Source of the DNA: Tamarix chinensis
Lineage: Eukaryota > Streptophyta > Magnoliopsida > Caryophyllales > Tamaricaceae
DNA: 64,000 bases
Direction of reading: 5' to 3'
Assembly (NCBI GenBank): GCA_030549775.1
Contig: CM060175.1
Span: 5,518,564-5,582,563 of the forward strand
Of the stretch, positions 47,246-61,259 are shown in pieces. Below the pieces are notes generated by a model that saw nothing but the letters and a program-made list of their open reading frames with translations, had not been told where the DNA came from and did no database searches. Position numbers and translations under genes: made by a program. Position 1 is the first letter of the stretch. Each line of letters opens with the position of its first letter.

Positions 47246-50200
47246 GTAAATGAACTGTTCTTTTCCCCCAGCAAGCTTTATAAAATGCATGTGAATATTT
47301 GTTTTCGTGTGTCTTATCCTAAGGTTAATGCTCGCTTAGTTGGTGAAATCAAATCATTAGCCAAAAGTCCTCACCTTTGCTACAACCTCCAACGTCATTT
47401 AAAATGATAATGAGCTACTGCATGATTGCCGATTTCTTAATGTATTATCGGGCGAGCCTTTACGTTTAGTACCGCCCTCCGCTGTGAGTGCGTATACAGC
47501 GCCAGATCCATCATGTGTACTGTACAGTCAGTTCTCTCTCTCTCTCTCTCTCTTTTTTTGTTTAATTATTAGAAAAATAAATTAATCATATCAAAATGAT
47601 CTTCAGATTTTTTTCCCTCTATCAATAAAAATACGTATTAATATACTTCTAATATAAAATAAAGAACTTGTAAATATTTTAACAAAATTAAAGTAAAATT
47701 TCATTAGAACTTTCGCTAAAAAAAACATAAAAGTTTCGGTTGAATTATACTAAAAGTTTAATACAAAATTGTATTGTAGTAAACTTTCTATAAGGTGAAC
47801 TATAACAATCACATAATAAAAAAAATTATCATAAAGAGATCAAAAAAACTATCATGTTTCAACATAATTGAATTAGCATCTACATATTGAAAAAATAGTA
47901 TAAAAATACTAAATTGGGTTGTTGACAAAAAAAAAAGACACGATTTATAGTTCTAGTGTGCCTTATATTACGTTTTAAGCTTTAAAAATGCCTTCTTACT
48001 TATCTTAAACTTATAAAACTTTGGGGATCCTCTTAATTTATTTTTTGAGGCTAAAAGTAAATTACAAGGTTCATTTACTCAATTTTACCATTTTTGGATC
48101 TATTTAGCCTTTTTGGGTGCGATGAGTGGACAAAACCAATTTGTACACTTTCTCCTATCCACTCATTTACTTTCTAGTAGGTGGGAAGTATCTGATTGCG
48201 GGCATCAAGGGATTCACCACATCCCCCCATTTCCTTTATTATATTGTTAGTTATTTTACTAACTAAATGCTTGAGTTTACTAAACTATCTTACCTGTTTT
48301 TGCTCCTTCATTTTTGAACTTATATGCTAAGCTTTGAATTCCCTTTCCTCTCTCCCAAACTTGTGACCACCGCCTATATTCATCTTCATTGATTTTTTTT
48401 TTTCTAATTTTGTTCCTAATCTTGGTATACCTTGGATTTTAGTAATAGAAGATTAGGTTAATATTAGAGTTTCCATCATCCTTTGGGGTTCAAAATTTAG
48501 GTAGGAATGTTCTTTTGGTTTCTCTATTTTGTTTTTTTTTTATCTTTTGGTTTGAGTTTTGTTTTGACGTGTCTTAATCTTTTGCAGTATTTCCAATGCT
48601 TGAAGTGTTTTTTAGGAAGCTTTGATTATAGCTTGGAGAGGCTTTAATTTTATTGCATTTTTATTTGGGAAGCTAGGAAAAGTCTTCCTACTCTTTAGAT
48701 GGTAGAAGATTAAGTGTTTTTGTACTTATATGTCGGTGTATGCTATTATTAGTTGTTTAGCATCATTTTTGTTGCATGATCATTTGCATATTTTAACAGC
48801 ATTTTTTGTGAGCTTATTTAGACCAACATTTGGGCATAACATGTTTAGGTTTGATCATGTTAGGGGTATGTTTATTTTGGTTGAATTTTGAGCAAATTTG
48901 GGGGTAAATAGTCAATTTACATGTTAGATGCATTTTTTTAGTAATTATGTGTGTAATAATGTGTTTATTATGGTTAATATGCTAATATTGAAAATTTTTG
49001 TGGCTTAACTCCAAATATGTCAGGTTTTATAGGAAAATCATGGTTTAGGCTCTTTAGGGATTAAATAGCCAGTCTAAATGTTCCAAGTTTTATTTTTATG
49101 ATTTCTAAGTTGTAATATATTATAATATTGTTAAGAATGTTTTGATTCAATTTTCATTACTTTTGGTAATTATTAGCTAATTATTTGGTAATTATCAACT
49201 AACTTTTTAAGTATTAGCATAAGTAGACGAATAGCATAAATAGTTAACTTCCCTAATTTACTTGAGATTAGGGTTAACATAGTCATGAGACCTAAAAAAT
49301 TGATTAGAAACATCTTAAGGGTTATTGGTGACTATTGACTTTGACCTTCAAAATAATAACTGACAATGAATAGTTAATTGATGTGAATAGTATTTTTAAG
49401 GAGTAGTAATTTTTTGAAATGGGTGTATGGTCCTATTTTAAGATGTTATGAGGTATTATATATGTTTTTACATTTGGTAACCCTTATGTGGTCTTTTAGA
49501 TAACAATGATAACCTAGAGTGCTTGTTCTCTTATAGTATATTGTGGTTATGTCTTGATGCCTAAGCTTAAGCCTTTTATGGCTAGTTGGTTGCAACCTTG
49601 AGTGTTGAAGTTGTTTTGAGGAATGATTAATTGCTGAATGTGGATCTTAGTATTCTTTGTTGAATATGGAGTAACTTAATAAACCTTAATCCTTTAAAGT
49701 GAAATATAATTGAAGTCAGAAAAGGAGTTTTGTGCCTCAAACTTTGGCCATTGAGTGCATAGTTGGATCTTTAGGTCAAATGACTCATTTCTAGTTTAAA
49801 GGATTCAAAACTCTATAAAGGTATGCATACTTAAGACTTGGTGTGTTGAGATTTTGTCTACATATAGCTTTATGCCATGTAACTTCCTTGATTGTCTATC
49901 TTCGTAGTTAGATATTTGATTGTTGTTTCATCCCTATTGATCATTGCCTTGGATTATAAAATTGTTTCCTCTCATAGTTAATTCAAGTTTTTTGGTTGAT
50001 CATCTTAATGAAAGATGAAAATTGGATTACGATTGAGATTGGTTTTTGGGATGGATTTCCTATTTATCTTAATCATTCATCTCATGACATTACATGATTT
50101 ATGGTTGTTATTCATATTCTATGTATGGGTTAAGTATATATTGTTTCATGTATTATTGTTGCGATCTATTTGCCTTGGTGTTGTCATGTTGCTTCATGTG

Positions 50201-50907
50201 GTTATATATGATTTACGCCTTTAAGTCTAGTATGTTCTATAATGCATGATACCTCTTGAAAGGAGTTTTGGTTTACTTGATACAAAAAAATCATAATGAT
50301 ACTATACCATTTCAAGATATTATATATAGGATATGCATAGATCGGAAGACTTTAAGACCTAAGAGGATCAAGGGACCAAAGGTATTCATTTTTGTGATTT
50401 TTATGCAATGTACCGCTTATGATAGTGAACTGAGTGTGAGGGCTATCGAGCATTCTACTTTTCCTACTTTGGTTTTGAATACCTTGTGGACTCATACATC
50501 CTTTTTCCCTTTGTACTTAAACCCCCTCCCTAGCTTTTGTCATCCTGTGGGTTGTAAACTATTGTGTAACAAATGTTTGTGTATATTATGGTTTGCAAAA
50601 CTACATTTAACCATTTTATCCTTTTGTGTGGCATAATTTATATGATATACACACATCTTGCTATGTTATATATGACTATTTCATTATCGTTCTTTATTCA
50701 AGATTATGCATTACATCTTGTAAATAAAATTTTAAAGGTGAAGAATGGGAGTGTCACAATTATGAATGTCACCATATTAATTAATTAACATAATCATCAA
50801 TTGAAAATGAAATAATAATTAAGTACATTATAATATGCATTGCATGAAAATTAATCAAAGATTCATCAAGGTATAAAAAGGGAAAAAAGAAAAAAAGATA
50901 ATAATTA
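47246..50907. other. Unassigned, with a (TC)n microsatellite at 47533-47553
   Basis: After the eIF4A fragment I see no coding similarity. A CT repeat of about ten units lies at 47533-47553. The text from about 48300 to 50757 is AT-rich, T-biased and closes with GGGAGTGTCACA, which could be the end of another plus-oriented long LTR, but no start or inner module confirms this. Confidence 0.35.
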
Positions 50908-50975
50908 CCCTAGTAGAAACTTTATCTTGAATAATGAGTTTTAGTAATGAATAAGAGTCATTGTGGCTAAATATA
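50908..50975 (+). mobile_element. Possible second CACTA-like terminus
   Basis: CCCTAGTAGAAACTTT shares 12 of its first 13 bases with the terminus at 45946 (first bases CCCTA instead of CACTA). It is followed by TTTTAGTAATGAATAAGAG, similar to CACTA subterminal repeats. The opposite end may lie near 55240, where TTTTGTAATAGTAAATGAC closes a region with repeated GGTGGTATTTTTTTATTAA, but this pairing is uncertain. Confidence 0.3.
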
Positions 50976-51299
50976 TTTTTGGAAAAAAATATTTTGTTAC
51001 CAAAATATTTTCAAAATTTATATTACATATAGTATTGTTTTCTTCTTTAATAATGATTTAATTCTTACTAAAAACAAATTATAGCATTAGTAATACCTAA
51101 TTATCATTGCTAGAAAGTATTATGTTTTTGGTAGCATAATTTATGGTTGTAAAAATTTGTTCAATATATTTCAACTTTAGTATACTAAACGCATACCATC
51201 ATGTTCTTCATGAAGGAAAATAATTTTGATTTTTGTTTCAAAATGAAGAAACATAACAAAGTATTAGCTCCCTCAATCCATCGCACACGGTCTTGACCT

Positions 51300-52960
51300 C
51301 TTTCTCTTTTGATACGAGTGAGGTAGGTATAGAAGGAGTTCTTTCTCAGAAAAAAGACTTATATCATACTTTAGTGAAAAACTAAATGGTACTATATTGA
51401 GGTATTTTACATAGGAAAATGAGTTTTTTTTACCAACATACACAGTTTAGAGACATGGAGTTATTATTTGAGGCCTAGATCCTTTATATTACATTATGAT
51501 CATAAAAATTTGAAATATTTACATGATAAAAAGAAAGTAGGTCCTAGACATACAGAGTGAGTAAACTTCTTACAATCCTTTATGCTCTCTATCAAATATT
51601 TAAATGGAAAAGAAAATATAGTATCTGATGCTCTTTTTAGAAGATCTGTCTTACTTGTCATGTTGGATGTTAAATTTTTAGGATTTGAAATGCCAAAATA
51701 AATTTATCCTAATAATGAATATTTTCATGAAGATATCAGCCATGTATGGAAAATGGATTCCATGGTAAGTATACAATACAAGATGGATTTTTATTTAAAC
51801 TTAATAGACTTTGTGTACCGAAGTCAAGTATAAGGGATTTACTTATCAAAGACATCCATGAAGGAGTTATTGCTGGCCATTTTGGTACTTAGGAAATATT
51901 AGAGATATTGCAAGAAATTTCTATTGGCCACACATGATAAAGGGTGTACAAATTATAGTAAATCGATGTGTTACTTGTAAAAAGAGTAAAATTTTCTTTC
52001 ACAAAGGTTTATATACACCATTACCTGTACCTAGTCAACCATGGAAAGGAGTTAGTATGGACTTTATCTTAGGGTTGCCTAGAATACAAAGAGGTAAATA
52101 TTTTATTATGGTCATGGTGGATAGGTTTTATAAAATGGCTCATTTTATTCCATGCAATAAAACTAATGATGCTACACATATTTCTAATTTGTATTTCAAG
52201 AAAATTGTGAGACTACGTGGCATACCTAAAATTATTGTTTTAGATAGGAATGCCAAGTTTCTTAGTTACTTTTGGAAAATACTGTGACACATGTTAGGCA
52301 CTAAGTTATTGTTTAGTACTTTGCACCATCCACAAACTGATGGATAAATTGAAGTTACTAATCATACTCTTAGAAATTTGTTGCGAGGGTTGGTAAGTAA
52401 AAGTACTAGACTTTGGAATATTAAGTTAGCTCATGCAAAGTTTGATTATAATAGATGTCCTTCAAGTACTACACGTTCGAGTCCATTTGAAATTGTGTAT
52501 GGAGTGAATCCTTATATACCAGTTAATATGGTACCCTTTAAGAAATGCTAACTTAAAAACTATGAGGATAAGGGACGAGTAGAGTTCTTTTAAAACCTTC
52601 ATCAACAAATTAAAGGTAACATAGAACGAGCCAATGCAAAGTATCAAAACATATAAAAAAAAGCTAATAAAAATTACACTCAACATGTATTTTTTCCTAG
52701 TGATTTAGTGTGGTTACATTTACGTAAAGAAAGATTTATGAATCTAAGGAAACATAAACTAATGTCAAGAGCAGGTGAACCATTTAAAATCTTTAGAAAT
52801 TTTGGAGAAAATTCTTATAAACTTGAATTACTTGAATCATATGGTGGTGTTTCAAGAACAATTAATGTGGGTGATTTGTATCCTTATTTTAGTGATGTAA
52901 TTTTAGGGCAAATTCTTCTCAATTTGGGGAGAATGATGCAAGAACATCCATAGATGGTCC
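51300..52960 (+). pseudogene. Ty3/gypsy RNase H and integrase remnant
   Basis: RNase H text at 51300-51660 (DTSEVGIEGVLSQ) carries several stops. The integrase zinc region follows (IHEGVIAGHFG, then RCVTCKKSK near 51965-51990). The catalytic core is at 52050-52380: SMDFILGLPRIQRGK with the first D, VLDRNAKFLSYF with the second D, and DG-stop-IEVTNHTL with the E just after an in-frame TAA. The C-terminal part reads WLHLRKERFMNLRKHKL and INVGDLYPYF (52710-52890). No chromodomain was recognised. The upstream RT and protease were not found. Stops that look like CAA to TAA changes suggest decay of methylated DNA. Confidence 0.9.
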
Positions 52961-54726
52961 TCAAGGTGATAGTAATTTAACATACTTGATTATGGAGCCA
53001 ATCATATTATGTGTCTTTGATAATAATACTATGACTAACCTTGATGATATTACTTTAAGTCATTCTTGCAGGTATGTAACATATTTTCTAGAAGAAGATC
53101 GATCTATTTAAGAAGTCAAGATACCTAAGATATTCAAATGTTACAAGATATTACAAAGTAAGATATTGTGCTTGGAAGTGAATTCAAGAAGATCTAGTCA
53201 ACCTTTCAAGTTAACATCATTGTTTTGATTAGGATTCTTGTTAGTTGTTTTCATGTAATACTTTTCTTACTTTGTTTGTAATAATCTCTGTTGAGTCCTA
53301 TATTATATAGGATATAAATATATTGTTAATACTAGTTGATGTGCTACTTATCCATTATTGTGTCATGTGACTAAATTAGTATGCAAGTTAGCGATGTTCA
53401 ATACCTATATATACATGGTGTCAACAACCCTTGTAACATGTTGATGGTTGAGTACATTAAAATCAAATACAAGTAATTCACTTGGTTAATTCCTTCTTTG
53501 TTATTGAATAATACTTTCTTAAGATTGCTTGGAGTAATCTTAGATAATAGTCATTCAAAGTTAAATTCTTTAAGTTTTTGTTGAGTTATTTGAGTTTGTG
53601 GTGAATTCTTTTTAAATTCTTGCTTGAATCTATTCATTTATTCTTCCAAATTGGATAACCACTTATCATACTTCAATTACAATCACACAAATCTTCATCC
53701 ACCCTTGAAGACTTATGTCACTCAGAGGTAAGTTATGATGAAACCTCCACTCGTCATCTATCACAATTAGCTCTCTAGCTATTCGATCATAATCCTTCAC
53801 AAATACCTCACCATTAACAAATATTGGGTGTGGTGCATTGGTGTTGTGGAAAAACTATTGTAAATAACTAGCTAAAGCCCATGAACATGGCTTCATCTAA
53901 AGCGGGATCAACAACAAGTGATACAATATGAAATGCAATGGATCATGGTATGACCCACTCACAAACAAGTGACCTACCTCTTCATATAACTATATCGCAT
54001 GACCAAAAAGATCCACATCAAGTGCAATGCAAACTTAAGGTGGAGGTATGTAAATAATAGGTATGTGCGAAATCTCACTACATATATAAGAAAACAATCA
54101 CTAAAACATGTTATTAAGTTTGTTATCTAACTCTTCTAAATTATAAAATATGTAAATTATATAGCCGAATTAATCGTAAATATATTATATCATATCTTAA
54201 AAAAATTATAATAAGCTAGCAACATACCCACATGTATATATAAGATATCGACCATGAAATTAACTTTTATCAGCAACATTTTATTAGAGGCACATTCACA
54301 CCATATAAGGAGTAGCATTTTATCAACAAGAAATTAAATAAATAACGTAATATTTTTTCGCAACAAATTATACCAACGTGGATATATATATAGTATTTTT
54401 TTTATAATTCAAAGGTATCAACTTACAACCATGAATGCAGATATTTAGATAGGGAAAGACCCAACCTACAATAAAAAAAAAAGCATAACATACCAATAAA
54501 GGCAGACACATATCATACAAACAAGAACACACCTAATACTAAGATAAATACCATGCTATAGATAGTTATTATGAAAGGAGAAAGGAAAAATCACTACCTA
54601 GATAAATCTAAAAACAACGCAAGGTGGAAAATATAAGAATGACCATCAACACTAGAGCAACAACCAACTTTCAAGAGTAGGACACTATCTGCAGTGGAAC
54701 AACACACGACAATGCAACGAATGGCC

Positions 54727-54763
<37 letters not shown>

Positions 54764-57039
54764 CAACAATGGTAGCACACAACCTTGGCCAAGATCATGA
54801 GAGTGAAAACGACGATGAGCTAGAGAAGGAGCAAGGTGGTCATTGACAAGTAAGAGAAAGAAAACGGTGGCCATCAACCTACAAGAGGAGGACAACGATG
54901 GTCGTTGATAAGCAAGAGAAGGAGGAAGAGTGAGAGCAAAAGCGAGCAAGAGAGAAAATCGAAAATATAAAACAGACGTAATGAGAGAAGAGGAAAAGAA
55001 TTGTAAATTTTAATTAAAGTTTCATTAATGGTTATATTTATAATCGTATTCAAAACTTGGGTGGTATTTTTTTATTAATGGTGGTATTTTTTTATTAACG
55101 GTTTCTGTATATGGTTATAATTAAAAGATATTATGCATTATTGCGCTCAAATTTTTACGCATTTGTCAACAATTTTCAACAAAACACCATTTATGCTTCG
55201 TTATTAATTTACTATTTTGTAATAGTAAATGACTTTTATACTTATTATTTTTAGTATTATAATCATTATAATAATAATAATAACAACATAATTATTATAA
55301 TGTTGATTTTATATAACTTTATCTAATTTGATATGAAATTATGACGAGGAAATTAAGGCTTTAGTGACAATCAGTTGTTGGTTTAAGTATGTTAGATGCA
55401 CTTTATGTACTATTCCATTGGTTATGTAATAGAGAATAGAGGATTTAAATTAAGAGACAATAAAAGTGATAGGATGCCCAAAATGACTAATTCACTCTTC
55501 CATAAATATGCTACATGAAATTCACCACTCATTTATATTCTCAATAAAATAGAGGATAGAATGATATAAAAGAAAACTGTCATTAATTTATTTGAAATTT
55601 CATAGTATGACTTACTTTTTAAAAATAAAAGTAAAAAACTAGTGTGACAGAACCCAATCCGGCACTGGATCTAATTCCATCGCCAAAATCTAGCACATCT
55701 GATACATGACGAGCGAACCCTGTCATAGTTATGGGAACCAACTCTACTATAATAGGTAGCTCAAGAGTGAATATTTGACCCATAGGTTTTTTTTTTAGTT
55801 GTCCAACAGTCCCTCATAAATTGACGTAAGATTACATTAAAGTGTGACCTATAGTGTACCGTGACACCTTTGTTGTGTGCCCCATCAATTAAGTCATAGG
55901 GTAAATAATTAATCATGGATCACAACTAATCATGTCTTTAGCACATTTAAATAACTAGCGGTTGTGGAGGACTGGTTTGAGGCCTATCATTGTTTTTTTT
56001 TTTTGTAAGAAAAAAAAAGATATGGGGGGTGTGGGTGGGGGTGTTCATTTGGGCAGCTAATGAAGAGATGCGGATATTTAGATCTTCGTTTCATTAAATA
56101 CTCAATTGTTTTAAAAGAATATTTGAATCCTCTACTAAACACTCAAATTCTTTAAACAAGGTGGGTACAGATTATTCTGTTTGACGCCACTAATTTAGTG
56201 TAGAAGGTCGTCGTTTGGATTTTTTTTATTTAATTTTTTCTTATACTATCACATCATAATTAAACATGGAATAACTAATTACTATTATTGTTGCCATTAT
56301 TGTTGTTACTACTATTATGTCAACAACAACAATAATTATAATAACGTCAATTATATTACTAAGAATAATGTTAATGATGGTAATAATATTAATCATAATA
56401 ATATTAATTCAAGTAATAATAATAATTATTATAACTGCATAAGTATAACTATATTATGATTATCGTAGCCATAACAATCATAATTAAGATATATTTATAT
56501 ATATATATATATATAGCAAGAGTGAAAATGTATAGAAATCGATGTTTCTTTTTCTAAAAAAAAAAGTGGAATTTCAATGTTTGTTACGAAAAAGAATAAC
56601 ATAAATAGAAATTTATTTCTTAAAAAGAAAAAAAATACATACATGAACCTATTACAAATCATTATAAAAAAAAACAAAGGAAACAATATGAAATTTGCAT
56701 GCATCGATTTTCCACCTAAATTCAAAATGTAAGAAATGGAAATGAATGTTTAATCCTTTTAATAGAGATGAATTTTTAATTTCATTATTAATTAAAATAA
56801 TACCTTAAAAAATCCACCTAACAAATCATGTTCAACTTATTATTGTTATTTGATTTGATTTGATTTAATTTTTCAATAAAGAATCCATCATTCTTGTCAT
56901 GATTCTCTATATTTATTGGATTATGGACTTAATGCCTATAATCTCTTCATTTGCTTTATTAAATAGTAATACTTTATTTCAACATCATTCTTGTCATAAA
57001 GTTGGATGTATGGTAAAATTTAAGGCATATGAGTTAAAT
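52961..57039. other. Unassigned, with a (GA)n microsatellite at 54728-54759
   Basis: The first 700 bases are probably the 3' part of the gypsy element, perhaps its LTR, but no second LTR copy is available for comparison. A GA repeat of about 16 units lies at 54728-54759 in a purine-rich stretch (54560-54960). From 55240 onward there are AT-rich trinucleotide-like texts and a short (AT)n at 56495-56514. No gene was recognised on either strand. Confidence 0.4.
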
Positions 57040-57673
57040 TTAATATAATTGGGCCAATTGCCAAACATAAGGCATGCCTCATTGCTCAAGGACTCAACCA
57101 ATGTCTAGGTATTGATTTGTTTCGAACCTTTAGCCTTGTTGTCAAGCCCACCACTGTACGTCTCCTACTCTCACTTGCAGTTACCTTTGATTGGCCCCTA
57201 CGGCAACTAGATACGAACAATGCTTCTTTAAATGGTGATCTGCAAGAAATAATCTATATGAAACAACCTTCCAACTATATTGATCCCTCTTATCTTGACT
57301 ATGTGTGTCAATTGAATAAGACATTGTATGTTATTAAACAAGCACCTTGAGCCTAATTTGATAATCTTCATGATACCTTCTATCAACTTGGTTTATTCTC
57401 TTATTGTGCTGATTCATCCTTGTTCATTCGGCATCATAAAGCTTCTGTTGTTTATACACTTGTCTATGTGGACGATATCATTGTCACTAGCAAGAATCAC
57501 ACTTCATTACAACATTCATTTGAATACTTGATCGGTTGTTCTCTATAAAGGATATTGGCTTTTCATGCTTATTCTTGGGTCCTAAAGTGTCTCATGCTAA
57601 AATTGGGTTGCATCTATGCCAACGTAAATACATTCAAGATGTTCTAAAAAGTTTTCTTATGCATGAGTCCAAG
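57040..57673 (+). pseudogene. Copia reverse transcriptase remnant
   Basis: AKHKACLIAQGLNQ and then VVKPTTVRLLLSLAV, RQLDTNNASLNGDLQ, a TGA in the expected KQAPRAW motif, and LVYVDDIIVTSKN with YVDD at 57465-57476. These are conserved copia RT blocks 1-5 in order. The reading degrades after 57540 and is cut at 57673 by the family A LTR that begins TGTAATACCCC. Domains on either side are absent. It is from a different lineage than the complete element at 8850. Confidence 0.9.
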
Positions 57674-59789
57674 TGTAATACCCCAAAATTTTAAAAACCA
57701 TAATTTAATAAGTAACCTTTATTTGGGATAAATCAACTTTTTAATTTATTTAAGTTAATTATATTTGGATTCTTTAGTATATAAAAATGGTTATGAATGT
57801 TTAATAAATTAAAATGAATATTTTGTTATTTTATCATACTCATTTTATTGAAATAATTTTTCAAACCAATATTTTTATTAAATTAACCTTTTAAACAAAT
57901 ATATTAAACTATAATAAATTAAATTATTAAATTAATTTACTTATCAAAAATATTAAATTCTATTATTCCAAAAAATTATTTGATTTTATTTCTCCCTATT
58001 TTCCTTTTCCTTTTTTTTTCTTTCTCCTTTTCTTCTTTTTCTTCTTTTCCTTCTTTTTCCTTTTGTTCCTTTTTCTCCTTTGGGCCACCAAGCCTGCGTT
58101 TCCTTCCTCCTTGCTTGGGTTGCTGCCCAGCCCATTTCCTCTCTTCCCTTCCTTCTCCCTTTCCCGCGTCATCCGCCCTAGCCCACCTTTGCCTTTCTTT
58201 TTTCTCTTCCTTCCTCCTGATTGGGCTAGCCCACCCTTTTTTTCTTCTCCCCTCTCTCTTGAGTGCGGGCCGGCCCGCTCCCCCTTCTTTCTCCCTCCCT
58301 CGGCCGACCTCCCCCTTCTTCCTTCCTTTCTTTCTTCTTCTTCCCTCCTTCCCCGACCATCGAGCAGGCCATGCCTGCCCACCCTGCAACCGCCACCTCT
58401 ACCACAGCCTGCCACCCTACTCTCTCCCCTGTCCTTTTCTTCCCATTTTCGGACCAAACCCTCCCCACATGCCCTATTTTTCCCTTCTTCTTCTCCTCTT
58501 CCTGCCACCCTACGAAACACCCTCCTGCAACCTACCTAACCGGCCACACTTGCCCTCTCCCACCCTTCCTTTTTCCTCTCTTTAACCTCCCATTGCTACC
58601 CTGCTCGAGCCACTTTCTCCCTCTCCTGACCCCTTCTTCTCCTCTCCTTTCCTTCCCTTATTTTTGCTCTGCCACCCTCAACTGCCTCTTCCACCACCCG
58701 CACTACCTCCTACCACCCCCTCGAGCCCCTACAATCACCCTTCTTCCTCTTATTTTTCTTCCCCCCCCTTCTCGGCCTCCACCCTACACCGCCACTGTCC
58801 GTCGTTGTTCGGCTGCTTCCACTACCTCCCAAGCTACCAATCTACTCCCTACAATCTCCTCTACCACCCCACATCCTCCTTTAGCCGAAACATGTACCTA
58901 TAGGCCCTCATTTTCCTTCTTCTTTTCCCTTCTTCCTTCACCCCTGCCACCCTTGTAGCCAACTTCACAGCCCTGTAGTCATCGCCTCTACAGCCCTTGG
59001 CCGCCAATCATCTACCCCCAACTACCACCTACACCCCTACTCCATCCCTGCACTCAGCCTCCACCCTAGCTCCCCTCCATAAGTGTAATACCCCCAAAAT
59101 TCACTACTAAATTTTTTATTTTATTAAGATAATTAGCAGAAGTGAAATATCAAAACCGTAAATTCTGGGGATATTACCGCCACACTTAGTACCAAACTAG
59201 TTCACTCCTACCATTCCAGTATCAAGTGCTAAGGCTAAAAGAGAAGAATACAACTTACGAGAAACTCAGACATATTTTTACGAGAATAAAATCCACTAAA
59301 ATCCACTAGTGGTGGTTATAAAACAACGAATACCTTGAAACAATATTTTTTTTTAAACAAAAAGAGGTCAACTCTAGGACTTTTTGGATAGTTCCTTACG
59401 CTCTTCTCAGGAGCCCACTTGAATAGCACTTGAAAACGACCTGCACGGGACCTTGCCCATTGAATAGGTAGGGGCCCTACGAATGGAACCCTTCGGTACT
59501 ACAATACTGAGTGACCCTTTAAAACACACTTAAAAGTAGGCTCGCAATATAACACATGATATACCACTATACCATTACATAATGATAGGTGTAAACATAA
59601 TATTCAGATCCATACATTCACATATTTAGCAAGTCACTCAGATATCAATGGTGCATACATAATATTTACTTTCATACATTCGCATACTTAACAAGTCAAT
59701 CAAATATTAATAAGTCATAATAAAAAATCAATACTTTTAGGGCCTTAAAGTCATTAGTCCATCATTAATCAATCATTTCGGATTATAAA

Positions 59790-60190
59790 TTTCCATATGA
59801 GTGCGGAAAATCCGCTATTATAGCTGGTGGACCAGAATACATACAGGGAAGAACGCTCCTGACCACTATTATGCATTGGTAGACCGGTCTCCAGGACAAA
59901 ACGCCCCTAGCCACTATTATTCACCGGTGGACCGGTCTGGCCCCGACTTACAAGGTGTTTCACTGTAAGTGATTAGTGTCTTTCCCATGTTTTATCATTA
60001 TTACTTGGTTTGCTGAGTATGAAATCCCCCACTATTATAGTCGGTGGATCGGAAATCATGCAGGAAAAAACGCTCTTGTCCATTATTATTTGCTGGTGGA
60101 CCGGTCTCTAGGGCACCCCGGCTCCTGGCAACTATTATTTGTTGATGGACCGGTCTGGGTCCGGCTCAATAGTTTTCCTCTTTAAGTGAT
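59790..60190. repeat. Subrepeat array with GGTGGACCGGTCT
   Basis: Two larger units (about 59800-59985 and 60010-60190) each contain three smaller ones. A smaller unit reads CACTATTATT, a few bases, then GGTGGACCGGTCT and an RRGRMAAAACGC-like stretch. GGACCGGTC is nearly palindromic. Each larger unit ends with AAGTGATTAGT and the text TCTT. It corresponds to 40440-40930 and, inverted, to 940-1110. Confidence 0.85.
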
Positions 60191-61259
60191 TAGTATCTTA
60201 TTCATATCTTATTCAAAAATATTTTACCCTAGACATGCATGTCACCGACCTATACTTCTATCCTCCCGAGAGGACCCGTCCCATATCTTGAGACTTCTGC
60301 ACCTCCTAACTCGCCCCGACATCCTTCCCTTATTCCACTTACTCACACCGGGAGCCCAACTCCTAAGTGTGTGGGTCAAGGCCCACTACCTTATACCCCC
60401 AAAGTCCATTCACCGCCTTACCCTAGGGTTTTCTCCAAAAACCCTAATTTCGACCTATGTGGCCCATCCTTCTCTGCCTCATACAACCCAAACTATTTTA
60501 ACACCCCACATATCACGACCCTTAGATTCAACCCTCACTTCATACCTCACTCATCCTCATTTATTTTTATTATTTTATTTTTCTTTTTCCACCTTCTTAA
60601 ATTAGGGTTGACTCCCAAACGCTAGCTCGGTCTCCTATGCACCCTTATACCATCCCACGTACTATTTTTCACGCGAAGCCTCCAATCACCCAAACAACAC
60701 TACTATTACCTTCCTTACGTCCCAAGTCAACTTTCCATACATAAAGTTTGCCCCCATGTGGACTCTAACCATCCCATACGAACCCTCAATTCTCCCACTC
60801 TTTCATTTTATTTAAGGTCCCATTTTATGCATCCACTCATGGCTCATGGATTATTTAGGTTATTCCTACCTATATTAGCCAACTTACTTCCCCTTGGTTA
60901 TCTTACTTTCCCATTTTTCCTTTTTCATCCTTCCATCCCACATTACCACATTAAATATCCTAGCATGTATGTCCTGGACGGTCACATCACATAACATCGT
61001 ACGCACGACAAATATATTCATCATCCACATGCCATAAGGAAGTCATGTAAGCATATATTCACTCCAAGTTGCACTATAAATGATTAATCACTAAGCATAA
61101 AGTACACAGTATGGCATAACATATGGCACACAAGGCATGTAACCCACATATAGTTGTTCTTCGCCACACCCTTACTCAATTTAGGTTACCAAGCTATCTC
61201 TCACACTTATTAGGTCACTAATCACCCTTCATAATTGTTACACTTATCATATTTTTCAT

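Noticed and set aside
47246..47410. Continuation of the eIF4A protein after exon 2
   Set aside because: The frame stays open to 47407, but the residues after about 47245 no longer resemble eIF4A, and none of the helicase motifs appear.
48167..48183. TTTCTAGTAGGTGG as the right end of the CACTA element starting at 45946
   Set aside because: Its inverse begins CACCTACTAG, not CACTA, the subterminal sequence does not match the left end, and the 3-base flanks differ.
57976..58958. Several open frames of 79-231 codons on both strands
   Set aside because: The DNA is nearly pure pyrimidine on one strand, which excludes stop codons. The predicted proteins are low-complexity Pro/Ser/Leu/Phe or Lys/Glu/Arg/Gly and overlap in all frames.
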